Below are positions 44,815-56,344 of a DNA stretch of 64,000 nucleotides, one piece after another (position 1 is the first letter of the stretch; every line of letters begins with the position of its first letter). The DNA lies in NCBI GenBank assembly GCA_905147135.1, contig LR990060.1, forward strand, positions 13,160,001 to 13,224,000, in the 5' to 3' direction. Source of the stretch: Blastobasis lacticolella. Lineage: Eukaryota; Arthropoda; Insecta; Lepidoptera; Blastobasidae. The notes under the pieces are model-generated. The model was not told where the DNA came from. It saw only the letters and a list, made by a program, of their open reading frames with translations, and ran no database searches. The position numbers and the translations under genes are program-made.

Positions 44815-44965
44815 TCGCACTACCAACGCGGCCGGCCGGCTGGTTATGCAGGACTCGCTACAAAAAAACTTAAGAGCATGCTAATCTACGCCTGGGGATG
44901 CCTGTAGCCGGGAAGCTTGTAAGGCTTCATCGTATGCGACACCCCGTGAGGATAGGGTGCGGAAT
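44815..44965 (-). mobile_element. E-type repeat, second copy
   Basis: 'ggccggccggctggttatgc', 'gcctgtagccgggaagc' and 'gcgacaccccgtgaggatag' are the complement of the element at 36690, shorter and more diverged. Confidence 0.6.
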
Positions 44966-45021
44966 TATTAATTAAAGTAGTCTAAGTAGTGTGCAACAGT
45001 CGAGTAATATAGTAGAGTGGT

Positions 45022-45256
45022 GTGTGGTGCCGCCACCTCAAAGAATAGCACCACCCCATCTCCTCCCGTGGGTGTCGTAAGAGGCGACTAAGGGACAAAT
45101 CCGAAAGATGGGCAGCAGCATCTTTCTGGGTAGATTTACATCAACTGCACTGCGATCTCCAACCCGCCTGCCAAGCGTGGAGATTATGGCAATGACCTCC
45201 CCTTTCGTGGGAGAGGCCCGAAGTCCTGCAGTGGATTGTTATGGGCTGTGATGATT
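45022..45256 (+). mobile_element. C-type element, divergent subfamily
   Basis: 'gtggtgccgccacctcaaag' replaces the usual start, and 'ctcctcccgtgggtgtcgta' differs from other copies. The distal half ('gatctccaacccgcctgcca') is standard. Confidence 0.7.
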
Positions 45257-45439
45257 GATAGTCGAGTAATATGCAACAGATAGCCTTGACATTGTCCTGT
45301 TAGCCTATATCCGGCAGTAAACCTTGCAAACGTCCATAGGGTACGGTAGGGGAGAGTACGCTAGCTAGAGTACAGTATCGATGGGGTACTGTAGGGTAGG
45401 TTACAATAGGGGACGGTAAGGTGCGGGCGTGCAGTAAAC

Positions 45440-45700
45440 TATTTGCTACCTTACAAGAATCTGCGTGGGGCTCCGCGTCGCACTCGAAAGGGGAGCAGAC
45501 GCGAGCCCGGTCCTAGACGAAGGCATCCGGATCCTGTGGGAGCTCGAGATGCCCCTGGGGAGCGTTGATGACCTTGGAGTGAGCCGCAACGGCTCCTCGC
45601 CCAATGACCGGCCAGGCTGTGCCCTGACCGAGAAGCAGCCCGGGCACGAGAAGAATTCTCACAAGCCCGCAAACCTCTCCCCCGCAAAATAAAGGGAGAA
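45440..45700 (+). other. GC-rich island with a short unassigned frame
   Basis: 45465-45692 is open for 75 codons (RILWELEMPLGSVDDLGVSR inside). The GC content is unlike the flanks and probably comes from an element. There is no family assignment, and antisense frames of similar length exist. Confidence 0.3.
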
Positions 45701-46464
45701 GAAGACCCGTGTACCTGACAAGCAAGGCATGTGCTGTAATGTGGCTCTGTGTGATGTAGACAGAGAACTGTAAACAATCTTGTTTAAATAATATGGCAAA
45801 ACCCAACCGACAGAAAAAGTATGATAAGCCCTGACCAAGTTCACTTAAACTCGAATATTTTCTAAATTACAGAACCGATTTTAATAAAACAAGCTTGGAC
45901 TCATCTCGATTAAACTAGCTTTCAAATACAGTAAACCGCATCTAAATCGGTCCATCCGTTCGGGAGCTACGATGCCACAGACAGATACACAAAGCCACAG
46001 ATACACTTCAAACTTACAACACCCCTCTTCTGGGTTAAAAATCCGACAGCCCTGACTAGATGTCAGAGGTGGCAAACTTAATAAAACTCCTTCCAGCCGA
46101 CAATTGACCCAATTACGGCCGGTTAAAATCCATTGTGTTATCAAACAATTAATTATGTCAGCATCGAACCGCGTTCCGGCTACGGGGATGTCGACGGGTC
46201 CCGTTCTATTATAAGAAAATTAATGAACCCTTCCGTACAAAGTTGTCGGTTACCTGACCGACAGTCGGAACCTTCGACAATCTACATGTAGGTATGTAAG
46301 TACACAAATATTTGCCAACCTACTGAACTAAGCTAAATACATTTCGATTGAACTGGTTGCAAATAAAAACACCAGCGGACCATACCGAAACGGTATTAAG
46401 AATATATATTAAAAACAATTATTAATACTACCTACTTACATACACTATTAAATACGTATACTAA

Positions 46465-46790
46465 AGCGTCGGTACTACTACAATACCAGAGGACTACGGA
46501 TTCGAATCCCACCGCTGCCATGTAGCAATGACTCTTTTCTAAGTTAATACATTAATTGAATACTAACCGATGCTCCTACGTTGAGGAAAAAAATCGTGAT
46601 ACAACTTGCACATTTAGGCGACTGAATGTGTAACCGTGATCAAATCTGGCTGGGTTCTCTTGGTAGGAGGGCCACGAAGATCAGATGGCAGTCGCTGTAA
46701 TTACCTGATCTGCCAAATCCTGAATCATAATCAGAGCGGACTTCAGGCCCTTGTGCGCGAGTGCACAACCGGGACATTAACGCTAAAATT
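46465..46790 (+). mobile_element. Type-1 SINE
   Basis: 'agcgtcggtactactacaat' and 'ggattcgaatcccaccgctg', then the body to 'gggacattaacgct'. The head has decayed. Confidence 0.75.
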
Positions 46791-47328
46791 ATGAGTATAA
46801 AGATCTCTTTTCTAGAGAATTTCTTCCGGAAGGTATGCATGTGTAATTTATTTATTTCCATACAGTTTTACAGCAATGACATTTACTTATAAATAGACGT
46901 TCAAAGTTGCAATGCCAATAACAAATCTGCAGTTTAAAATTTCGAGTATCAAACCATTTAGCAGTATGATAACCTAATAACTAAAGAGAAAAAAATATAA
47001 TACATGAATAAGTATAATATTATTTTTATTATTACACTACTTATTATATAAGAATTTTGACCACTTTTAAGAAATTTGTGCTGTTTGGGTGTAATAAATG
47101 TGTTTTACTTTACTTTACTTGTCTTCTCATGGCCCCGACGGGTGTAACACCCAAGGCAAAAAAAATTGCCATAACCGTGAAGGTAGCTAACTTTCCAATC
47201 TTTTTGGTGTGACTCTATCGAAATATCGTGAAAACAAATCGAAAAGGCACGCCGCGTGTGAATCCCGTTTAGTGTAATATCATGTGTAAAGAACGCGAGT
47301 TTAGTTTGAAATAACTAATATTAATTTA

Positions 47329-47725
47329 GAGCTAATTTTTCAATCCTCCCTAACCACTTTTCTACTCATCTGTACAAACAAATAATTGAAATTGATACGA
47401 GTCCAAATCGGACCTACGAAAAGAACATTGGTGGTATGAATCGACCCATTCCAAAAGATACCTTGGGCCATTCGCACCGCTCCAACCACGCGGTGCGAAT
47501 GGCCCCATTCAGAAACAGTCTTTGGTCGATTCGCACCGCGGTCCGAACCGGTCGCGGTGCGAAACGACTAAAGACCCAAATATAACAGTCATATAAGTTA
47601 TTATGTGTCTAAAATGGAATTGTAACGTTACTTCTTACTAATGTGGTATTATTGTTTGTTTTAATTTGGCAATATATTACTTTATCGGGCAGATACATTT
47701 TAACTGAGGATTGAAAAATCAGCCC
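47329..47725. mobile_element. TTA-flanked MITE with two internal hairpins
   Basis: The ends GAGCTAATTTTTCAATCCTC and 'gaggattgaaaaatcagccc' match the element at 10390, again between TTA copies (47326-47328, 47726-47728). The interior is different and longer. It has two hairpins: GGGCCATTCGCACCGC with its exact complement (about 47463-47503), and TTCGCACCGCG with its complement (about 47529-47562). Confidence 0.75.
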
Positions 47726-48150
47726 TTAATAGAAAAACCCTAAAAACAAACGTGTGAAGCCAGTCAGCTACCTAATTCTTAACAAATAATAACATTATCA
47801 TTCTTCATTCGCAACACAAGTCAATACAGTACATAAAATAACAGCTGAAAACATTTTGGAAACCGTCAAAACATGAAATTCGACACCGAGATCGATTCGT
47901 TCCAATGTAACACGAACCGTCAAGCCCCAAAAGGTACTTTGTAAAAATATAAGTGATTATTTTTCATACTTGCCGAAGTTTGATGGATTCCATTTGGTTC
48001 AAAGGCCATGATGTGAACGATACGTTCTATTATTTGAAGCTATTAAATCAATCCCTTTTGTTGAGGTTGGGTTAATAAAATATTGTTCAGGTATCATTAG
48101 TTATAATATTCTGCCTTTTGAATTGAATGCTTACAGTGTGAAATCCACCG

Positions 48151-48473
48151 AGCGTCGGTGGCCGACTCGTGAGCGTGAGGTACTCGCTGCGGCCATATGT
48201 ACCAATGACTATTTTCTGAGTTATGCAGATTAGTCGAATACTGACCGATGCTCTTACGGTGAGGGAAAACATCGTGTAGAAACCTGCACATTTAGGTGAC
48301 TGAATGTGTAACCATGATCAAATCTGGTCAGGTTTCCGTGGCAGCAAGGTCATGGAGGTCAGATGGCAGTCGCTCCACTGTAATTATCTGATCTGCCAAA
48401 TCCTGGATCACGGTCAAGGCGGACCTTGGGCCCTCGTGCGCGTGAGCACAACCGGGACATTAGCGTCAAGATG
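48151..48473 (+). mobile_element. Type-1 SINE with a deleted head
   Basis: 'agcgtcggtggccgactcgt' jumps directly to 'gaggtactcgctgcggccat', losing most of the tRNA-like part; the body is complete. Confidence 0.75.
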
Positions 48474-49067
48474 TTTTTTTTTGCTAAAAACACTTCCACT
48501 CCATCGAGAATGAACTCACTCAGAAGATGACGTACTTATTACAAAAGCAGATGTTATTATCTTGTTACACAGCTAAAACAAACTAATCCAAGTATCCGAG
48601 TCATTGATCAAACACGCACCCACGGGTAGCGTGCAGGATGTGAAAGAGAGACAAAAAATGGACAAAAAACACACCTGTTATGAGGGAACATTTCCATAAA
48701 TCTCACACGTACAACACCCACCTTGCTCCCAAATCTCTAGCGTCTAATATTGGAACTAACGCGCTTCGCTACGAATGTTTGTGACAAATACGACAGCAGC
48801 GCCCTCTTTGACAGATTTCTTTTTCAAAATGGCGGCGATATAAACAATGCGTTAATCAAACACAGGAACGGGACAAACAGCCGGATAAACAGAAGATTAC
48901 GGCTTGGAGCCATATTTGATTTGGAGATTTTTTTTCCTACGAATTGTGTAACAGTCAAAGGATTTGTTGGAGATATTTCTTGGTACATTTAAATTCTTGT
49001 ATTGTCTTCTTATATTGATAGAGATTTAGAAAATGTTTTGGAAAATCCTTTTATAGTTAGGTAACTA

Positions 49068-49310
49068 GTGAACCCGGCGCGCTTTCGTTCTCGTAGCGAC
49101 CTGCCCCTACCCAACCCTACCCCTACCCTACACTACCGTACACCTACCCTACATATACCCTACACCTACCCTGCACCTACTCTACACCAACGAATCCTTC
49201 CTTTTGAATATTGTTGATAACCACATTAAAATCTATTGCTTAGTATAAAAGCTCTAAGCATATATAGATATAGACAACGGTCAACGACTTTGTTTTATAC
49301 AATGTATGTA
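49068..49310 (+). mobile_element. F-type repeat with an internal CCTACA-rich tract
   Basis: 'tgaacccggcgcgctttcgt' is followed by a degenerate (CCTACA/CCCTAC)n tract (49101-49188), then 'ccttccttttgaat' and 'caacgactttgttttataca'. The tract is an expansion of a short pyrimidine stretch in other copies. Confidence 0.55.
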
Positions 49311-49349
49311 ATGTAATAAAGGATGTTGGAAAGGAGGTAAAAAAAATAA

Positions 49350-49637
49350 CATATTGTCGTTAATGTATCGGTTGTACTCTCGCGCACGAGGGCCTGGGGT
49401 CCGCCGTGACCATGATCCAGGATTTGGCAGGTCAGGTAATTACAGTGGAGCGACTGCCATCTGACCTCCACCAGCTACCAGGGGAACCTGACCAGATTGG
49501 ATCATGGTTTCATCACGATGTTTTCCCTCACCGTAAAAGCGTCGGTTACAATTCAACTAATGTACATAACTCAGAAAACAGTCATTGGTACATGGCCGGA
49601 GCGGGATTCGAACCCGGGACCTCTGGCTTGCGAGTTA
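49350..49637 (-). mobile_element. Type-1 SINE with an internal deletion
   Basis: 'gtcgttaatgtatcggttgt' to 'gcgggattcgaacccgggac'; the section around 'acattcagtcgcctgaatgt' is missing between 49510 and 49512, and the far head is truncated. Confidence 0.72.
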
Positions 49638-50067
49638 TAATGTCAACTCAATATTGTCAATATAAAAGCAACTTTCATTTTCCCCATACACCCGTTAAAC
49701 TTATAACATTCCTCTGTTGTTCATCAGGTTTAATAAAAAAGGACACTGTAAAGTAGTCCCAATAATGTCAATATAAAAGTAACTTTCATTTCTCAGAGCG
49801 TGCAAGTACAAGGTTGTAATACAGACACTATTTTTAGATAATTCTGCTTACTATGTTATTGATGAATCACGACAAAGGTATTTCAATTTGTGCGGTATAA
49901 CCAGATGACAGTAGGTTAACTATAGAAGTATCGACGTCGGTGATAACATTGACCATCGGTAGCCTCGGCTACGTACAGATTTCCTCTCAGTGTTTTATGA
50001 ACCGATTTAAAAAAAAATTATTGTATTTTATAATTATTGTATTATGGTGTCCATGTGTAATAAGTGT

Positions 50068-50090
50068 TTCTTTCTTTCTTTCTTTCTCTG
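50068..50090 (+). repeat. (TTTC)n microsatellite
   Basis: About five TTTC units after 'gtaataagtg', typical of a short LINE tail. Confidence 0.85.
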
Positions 50091-50924
50091 TCGCACTCGT
50101 GTAAATAAGTACGATGCGCAATCGTTTGATATTATTTTTCTTGATTAAGAGTACCTAGCTCTTTTTGATAACAATTGCTACTTACAGCATTGTCATGGAG
50201 TTATTAACGTGTTGAGTCTTTGGTTATTGACCTATAAATGAAACTGAAATTAAAATTGGATAAAATAAATTATTCGAGTTGTCAATCCCGGCTTCTACCA
50301 GGTCTGCTTTCCTACTTTTTCTTCTCCACCTTGCCTTCAGCATACTCACGTCGTAAGCACTTGACTCTCGCGGCCGACAATAAAGGTAAAATGGAATGTC
50401 AAAACTATCGAAAATCCAGTATAAGATGAGTTAGCGTTTCTGCAGACGTGCATAGCAATGGTAGCTCTTTTTGTACTGGATATGGTAGATCGATTTGCTG
50501 ACTTATATATTTATTTACAACAACAAGTCTTACACTAATAAAAGTTTCAGCGTCTTCTAGCTACAAATTCATTATCTCTCTAAATGCAGCCTTAATTATA
50601 GGTTACCATGGAAAAAATTATATAGCCTACATTAGGTTAAGTAACGTACATTAAATTATTTTTTCAAGCGGGCGGAGGGTCTTCTGGACAGTAACCCATC
50701 GGTTACCTCTCTATACCGTGTCACAACATAATGTCACGTGTTAGATAAAAAGGCGTACTACCGAGCTACTTATAAGACATAATCCTACAAATAAACAGTC
50801 AGACTCACGCATTGTTTATCTATCTGGCTGATTATGGTGCCTATTGCTTTTAGTAGATTGGTTTTTAAGTGGGACGCTACGGTATGTATGTCTATACTAA
50901 TATTATTATTGAACGTGAAGTGTC

Positions 50925-51290
50925 CAGTTGAGTGGAAGATATCACCACTTTTCTCCATAATACGGGTGCAGACTTATCCACTAAAGCGTCCATATAGTGA
51001 TCTCTGTACTATCATGGATGAATCATTTAAACCGCTCGCCACCGACAGGGAGTTCATCCTCACACCTTGGAGCCAAATTGGTCGCGAACTGTGCGGTTCC
51101 AAAGGAACTTTCTCCCACGCACACTAAGGTTGTGGAATGAACTACCTGGAGAGGTTTTCCCTGGAGAGTACAACATGGAGTTCTTCAAGAAAGGGGTTAA
51201 AAGGTTTTTACGGGGTCGGCAAATCGTGGGTGATGCCTCCGGTATTGCAAGCGTCCATGGGCTGCGGTGACTGCTTGTATTAAAAAAAAA
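50925..51290 (+). mobile_element. B-type LINE, RT C-terminal fragment
   Basis: The frame at 51067-51270 encodes NFLPRTLRLWNELPGEVFPG, then FFKKGVKRFLRGRQIVGDAS and VHGLR-stop, the same layout as the A-type C-terminus but a different family. About 140 bp of older matching sequence in another frame precedes it (ATDREFILTPWSQ), so a frameshift lies near 51090. Poly-A ends it near 51290. Confidence 0.75.
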
Positions 51291-51521
51291 ATTATATTGT
51301 ACAATTTATTGACCTCTTGTAGAACTAATGATAGCTGTCAAACTGTCAACAAATAACAATCTGACTTGGGGCCTGTACCCTTGGATAGTTGCGATTTTTT
51401 TTCCTGTGGTCGTGTAAATGGTTAAGGGCAATCAATATGATCGGAGTCTCATAGTTTCCGACATTTTCGCTATATACAACGGCAATTTCATCAAACATCA
51501 GGAAACATCGTGATTAAACCT

Positions 51522-51866
51522 GTTTTTTTTTGTCGTACGGTAGGCAAACAGGCAAGCGGGCCACCTGATGGAAAGTGTCATCACTGCCTACAGACATTAG
51601 CAAAACCAAGAGTATCGCTAATGCGTTGCCCACCTCTATAACACGTTGCTCTGGCAGTAAAATGGCAAATGCCCCTCCACTGCCAAAGCCACGGTTCCCC
51701 AAATCCCCACCCCATGGAGCACTGGAAACCTTACTCACCGGCAGAAACACAATACTATTTAAAAGAGTAATGTTTAGCTGTGGCATTCTGTATGGTGGAG
51801 GTACTTCCCCAGTCGGGCGGCTCCTATTCGAACGGGATACCCCGGTATGCCCTACCTGTCTTAAAA
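51522..51866 (-). mobile_element. LINE 3' region related to type A
   Basis: Poly-T, then 'caggcaagcgggccacctga' as in A-type tails. The sequence then diverges into a Pro-rich stretch (about 51660-51860) not seen in other copies here. Type-1 SINE sequence begins immediately after. Confidence 0.5.
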
Positions 51867-52026
51867 GATTTACACATTTAGGCGACTGAATGTGTAACGA
51901 CGAGCCAATCTGGTCAGGTTCCCCTGGTAGCAGAGTCACGGAGTTCAAATGGCAGTCGCTCTACTGTAACGACTTGATCAGCCATACCCTGGATCATGGT
52001 CAAGGTGGACGCGCAAGAGCACAATT
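51867..52026 (+). mobile_element. Type-1 SINE body fragment
   Basis: 'ttaggcgactgaatgtgtaa' to 'gcgcaagagcacaattc'. Confidence 0.6.
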
Positions 52027-52311
52027 CAGTGGCGATGACAGGCCATGAGCAAAGGCGTAGGAAGGAGGGTGGCCGGGTGGGCCGTGCCCATCCCAGAATG
52101 GTCTGGTACCCCAGGATGTACCGTATATACCGTATGTACGTAAAAACCTTCCTCCTAAAAACCAGAAATCCTCAGGGGCCAGGCCCCCCCTGGAAAATAG
52201 CCCTAGATACGCCAATGGCCATATGCGTCAGGGCACACGCCCTGACGCATATTGTTTAATATGATGATGGAGAATTCTAGTTCTTGTTGGGCACATCTAT
52301 CGGTCGTTTTA

Positions 52312-52772
52312 TGTAAAGGCGTGTCCAAACATAGAGCGGCACGTGCGCGGCAGCAACACGCGGCATGTCCAGGAAACAATTCTGCCGCGCTCTAGTTAGG
52401 ACTATTGACGAATGTTTGCGCGGCAATACTGCGCGGCACTTGCGAGACACGCCGCGCATTTGAATTCAGTCTGAACAAAACTACAATTAAGAGTGTCCTT
52501 GGAAGAGTTTGAACAGTTACATAGCCCACAACTATGAGCCATATATTTCAATTAATCTAATTGATGTTTCATTGTCCATTTTTGAGAAGCACAAACACAT
52601 CCAGACAGGATTACGGACGAACGATAACTGCCTGTGCAAACACAGCGCGGCAGCCGCGCACACTTGCCGCTCAACGCAACGTTCGCGCGCGGCTGTTGTC
52701 CAAACAAAGCACGGCACGCCGCGCGCGACTGCCGCGCACACTTGCCGCTCTATGTTTGGACACACCTTTACA
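52312..52772. mobile_element. MITE with long terminal inverted repeats, GC-rich
   Basis: Ends TGTAAAGGCGTGTCCAAACA and (complement) TGTAAAGGTGTGTCCAAACA; the match runs on through 'tagagcggca' for about 30 bp in all. The interior has many 'cgcggcag' / 'ctgccgcgc' motifs. The target duplication is not clear. Confidence 0.75.
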
Positions 52773-53139
52773 GAAATGTTTAAGTATACACGCATTATTT
52801 GACAGTACGCCTTGTCCTTTTTTAAAAAGTTTTATTCGTCTTTAATTTTTAAAAACTCAGACCGTAATAGTCGCAGTGCCTAAACATTGAAACTTATCCA
52901 GAATTTGTATAGGTACATTACCGAACGATTCCCCGTACAATTCCAGTCTAGTTACTCACTTTGCATAACACCTTCCCATCTAGTCATTTACTTGTCGCAT
53001 TGGACGATAGGCCGCGGGCAAAAACGGCCAAGACCTGGAACTCTGTGAGCCTGCAAGGAGCAGAGCCATTAGTGGTAAATAGTCGGGCCAGGAGACAAGC
53101 GGTTCAAAACAAAAAAAAGCCTTAAATGAAAAATGGCCT

Positions 53140-53520
53140 GGCATTGTCGAGCACGGTCCGGTCGTGGTTGGCGTGGGGTGGGTTTGCTGCGGCCATCGGG
53201 CGGTCAGCGTGTCACTGTGTTTCCTTCCTGCTTTCCTACCCCTCCTTTTTGACCATTGAAAGAGATATTTAAGGCATTGCCACACACAAAGCTCAGCGCG
53301 AGCGCGGCGCGAGCGCGGTGCGATATTTGCTAGGCAACCATCGCGCGGCGCGATAGTTGCCTAGCAACTATCGCGCCGCGCTTTAGTTGCCTAGCAACTA
53401 TCGCGCCGCGCGATGGTTGCCTAGCAAATATCGCACCGCGCTCGCGCCGCGCTCGCGCCGAGCTTTGTGTGTGGCAAGGCCTTTAATGTCCTAATCAATA
53501 AAGGAATTTTAAATTTTGAA
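53140..53520 (+). mobile_element. H-type element interrupted by a MITE
   Basis: 'ctggcattgtcgagcacggt' to 'ttgaaagagatatttaa', then the 209-bp insertion, then 'tttaatgtcctaatcaataa' and a tail of 'aattttaaattttgaa'. Direct alignment with 40588-41008 fixes the insertion boundaries. Confidence 0.75.
53273..53481. mobile_element. Fold-back MITE, 209 bp, TTTAA target duplication
   Basis: The arms of about 90 bp are inverted with about two mismatches, starting GGCATTGCCACACACAAAGC. TTTAA lies at 53268-53272 and 53482-53486. The empty site is preserved in the H-type copy at about 40960. The centre contains repeated smaller palindromes GCGATAGTTGC-cta-GCAACTATCGC. Confidence 0.9.
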
Positions 53521-54068
53521 AAAATACTTTTTTCGTAACAAGCTTTTATCACGCGGTATAGTACTCATTAAGACCATTCCAAAGAGCCCAAACACGATGG
53601 AGTTATTTTAATCCGTTCGTTAGTTTCTATGACCGCCTTCCGAGTCCATCATCAAACCAGTCATCCATATAGGCATACCAAATTTCAGACATAGACATAG
53701 ACATAATATTTATTTGGCAATTTCTACAATATAAATTAACAAAAGATTTCTTACTAACATAGATTAGGTTAAAGATTGTAGTGTCATGCCAAACCAGAGC
53801 TCAGCTCAGCATATGCTGTAGGTAGTAAGACCACAGCGCTGATATTCAGCTGACCCCTACAGTTAGTGCGTGAAGTACTCGCCAAGTGGTCAGACAGGTA
53901 ACGTAGTGCTGTACATTTGCCCATAATTTTATGTGGCGGTGTGTTTATAAGTAATAATATAAATATATGTATAAAACCATAGGTGTGTGATATGCTTAAA
54001 TACCTATTTACAAACATACATACCAACAGTGCAAGTTAAAATAAAAGCTTGGAATTCATAATATTGTC

Positions 54069-54317
54069 GATCTGAGTGGTTCAGTGGCCCCGGTCACGCA
54101 AGAGGTCCCGGGTTCGATTCCCGGCTGGGCAGAAATTGAAATGATGAATTTTAATTTCTGTTACGGGTCTGGGTGTTCTATGTATAATCAGTATGTATTT
54201 AAACATATAAATAAGTAGTATATCAGTTAGCTAGCACCCATAGTCCAAGCTTTGCTTAGTTTGGGGTTAGATGGCGCTGTGTGAATTTGTCTACGATTAT
54301 TTATTTATTTATTTAAT
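54069..54317 (+). mobile_element. Type-2 SINE, near full length
   Basis: 'gatctgagtggttcagtggc', 'aggtcccgggttcgattccc', 'agaaattgaaatgatgaatt' and 'gttagatggcgctgtgtgaa', ending in (TTTA)n. This is the best complete copy of the family here. Confidence 0.82.
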
Positions 54318-54345
54318 GTTTTAAACTAACGCGGTTGTTATCACA

Positions 54346-54463
54346 CATTTTAAGGGTATGTTCCGGGTTTCCTACCGCGTACCTTTGTTGACGAGTAGCC
54401 ACTCGTACGTGGTACGATACAACAAAGGTACACGGTGGAAACCCGGAACATACCCTTAAAATG
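54346..54463. mobile_element. Fold-back element, 118 bp
   Basis: CATTTTAAGGGTATGTTCCG at the left is exactly complemented at the right end, and the arms continue imperfectly to 'cgcgtacctttgtt' / 'aacaaaggtacacgg'. The inner motif 'aacccggaaca' is shared with repeats near 4255 and 35675. Confidence 0.75.
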
Positions 54464-55312
54464 AGCTTGTCCAACAACAAACTGTCCAACGCATTTGTCG
54501 GACAGTTGGTTGCGGGTTTGTAGGAGTAAACATACTCAAAATGTCAGAAACTTATCTGCAGCGTCGCTGTTATTGACATTGACATAACAATTGAAAATGG
54601 CGTCACTTAGTTCCAGTTTTGGCCACCGGACCAGATAAGTTTGTTGTACGCTAATGTTTTTTTAGACCTCCATCGGGGCTATTGGCTAACTCAGTTGACA
54701 ACTGTATTTGACACTAGATAATTCTACACCATGTCATCTACGTTGAAAACTGCCAATAGCGTCTACCAAATTAGAGTAGTGTCAGATTTTTTTATGTCAA
54801 ATTCAGTTGTCCACTGAGATAGCCGATAGACCCTCAGGGCGGCTTCCGTGCCGTGTATGGGCTGTCTACTCAAATAATTTATCCCGCGATCCGCGAATCT
54901 AGGAGCCCAAAAATAAATTCTCATTTCCAGCAATGCAGCTTCTAAACTCCCGGTAGGACTTAAGCTTTGTCGCAGACTATACCGCATAATTACTCAGAAC
55001 GCGAAACCGCATTTAATTAATGCATTCGTTTGTTTGCCAGTTTTTTTTTGTGAAGCGAGACAAGGAATACATAATTGAATTCTGTTTTATAAAAAAATGG
55101 CTTTAGCCCGTGACTTCGTTCGCGTAGAAATCTTTTTAGGACATTTTATCTTTTTCACGGGTGATCGGTATGACAAAATTATTGCAAAATCTACAAATTC
55201 TATAGAAAACGTCCCCAATTTCAATTAGTGACGAGGCTAACTCTAGTAGTGTTTTTTTTTTATATTAGACAAGGCAGGCATTTGACCGACATCTCAGACT
55301 TTTATCAACTAT

Positions 55313-55533
55313 CATAACTGCCTATAACAGTCCACTGCAAGACTAAGGGCCTCTTCCACAAAAGAGGAGATTATTGCCATAATTGATAAATATAACAATG
55401 GAAAAAGCTGCTGCCCATTTTTCAGCCTACGTAGACCATAGATCTTTTGCCTTGATAACATTAGTCGCCTCGTACGACACCCACGAGTGTAAGGGGTTGG
55501 TGCTATTCTACTCTGCCGGACACCACACGCCCG
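55313..55533 (-). mobile_element. C-type element with internal deletion
   Basis: 'aacagtccactgcaagacta' to 'ggacaccacacgcc'. About 35 bp around the 'ccacgcttggcaggcgggtt' section are missing. Confidence 0.7.
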
Positions 55534-55579
55534 ACTCATAGATCAACTTCAACTATAGATGTGGAATAGAGATACTTCA

Positions 55580-55853
55580 ACAAATAAATAAAATATATAA
55601 ATAAATAAATAATCGTGGACAAATTTACACAACGCCATCTAGCCCCAAAGTAAGCAAAGCTTGAGTTATGTGTGCTAGATAACTGATAAACTACTTATAT
55701 ACTTTTAAATACATATTTATCATACATAGAACACCCCGACCCGTAACAGAAATTAAAATTCATCATTGAAATTTCTGCCCGGAAGGGAATCGAACCCGGA
55801 ACCTCTTGCGTGGCAGACCGGCGGCATGTTGACCACTGAACCAATCAGGTCAC
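55580..55853 (-). mobile_element. Type-2 SINE, full length
   Basis: From (AAAT)n through 'cgccatctagccccaaagta' to the head complement 'gggaatcgaacccggaacct'. A 13-bp direct repeat TCAACTATAGATG lies outside it on both sides (55549-55561 and 55878-55890). Confidence 0.8.
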
Positions 55854-56344
55854 AAACACCTTCAACATTGAACAACATCAACTATAGATGGTGATAACTA
55901 TAATGAATAAGTTATTTAATATAATATATAAGTTGGTACAATACCATAAGTGCGTTTGAAATTTGTTAGTTAACCTTTGTTTATGCATAATACTTAGTTT
56001 TAAATTTTTAATTGCAGTGCCCGTATGGGATCATAATGTTTATGTAACTTATGAAGCAATAAATATCAATAAATAACTGAATATCTAATTCGACGACGAC
56101 TTGCAATGTCCTACACAGCCAAAGCCTCGCTCAAAAACCAGCGTAGAATTTCCCGTCCCCGCCTGCATATAGCTATGAACACCAATTGGGCAAACAATAA
56201 AATTACAAAGCAACTCATCAGCAGAGCAATTTTATCATCTAACAAAGGGAGAATAATCCTACGGGAAATCAGGAGTGGCCCCGGGGCCGTAAAGTGCCGT
56301 TGGAAATACGCCGTCGCTAACTTACAGCGTGTGGTAGGATATGA

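Noticed and set aside
45465..45692. 75-codon GC-rich gene
   Set aside because: Cannot be matched to a family. Equal-length frames on the opposite strand and the base composition suggest repeat-derived DNA, so it is kept only as a note.
49101..49188. Internal telomere repeat (CCTAA)n
   Set aside because: The units are CCTACA/CCCTAC, degenerate, and embedded in an F-type repeat.
52980..53285. 101-codon - strand frame
   Set aside because: Runs across an H-type repeat and into the MITE; no motif.
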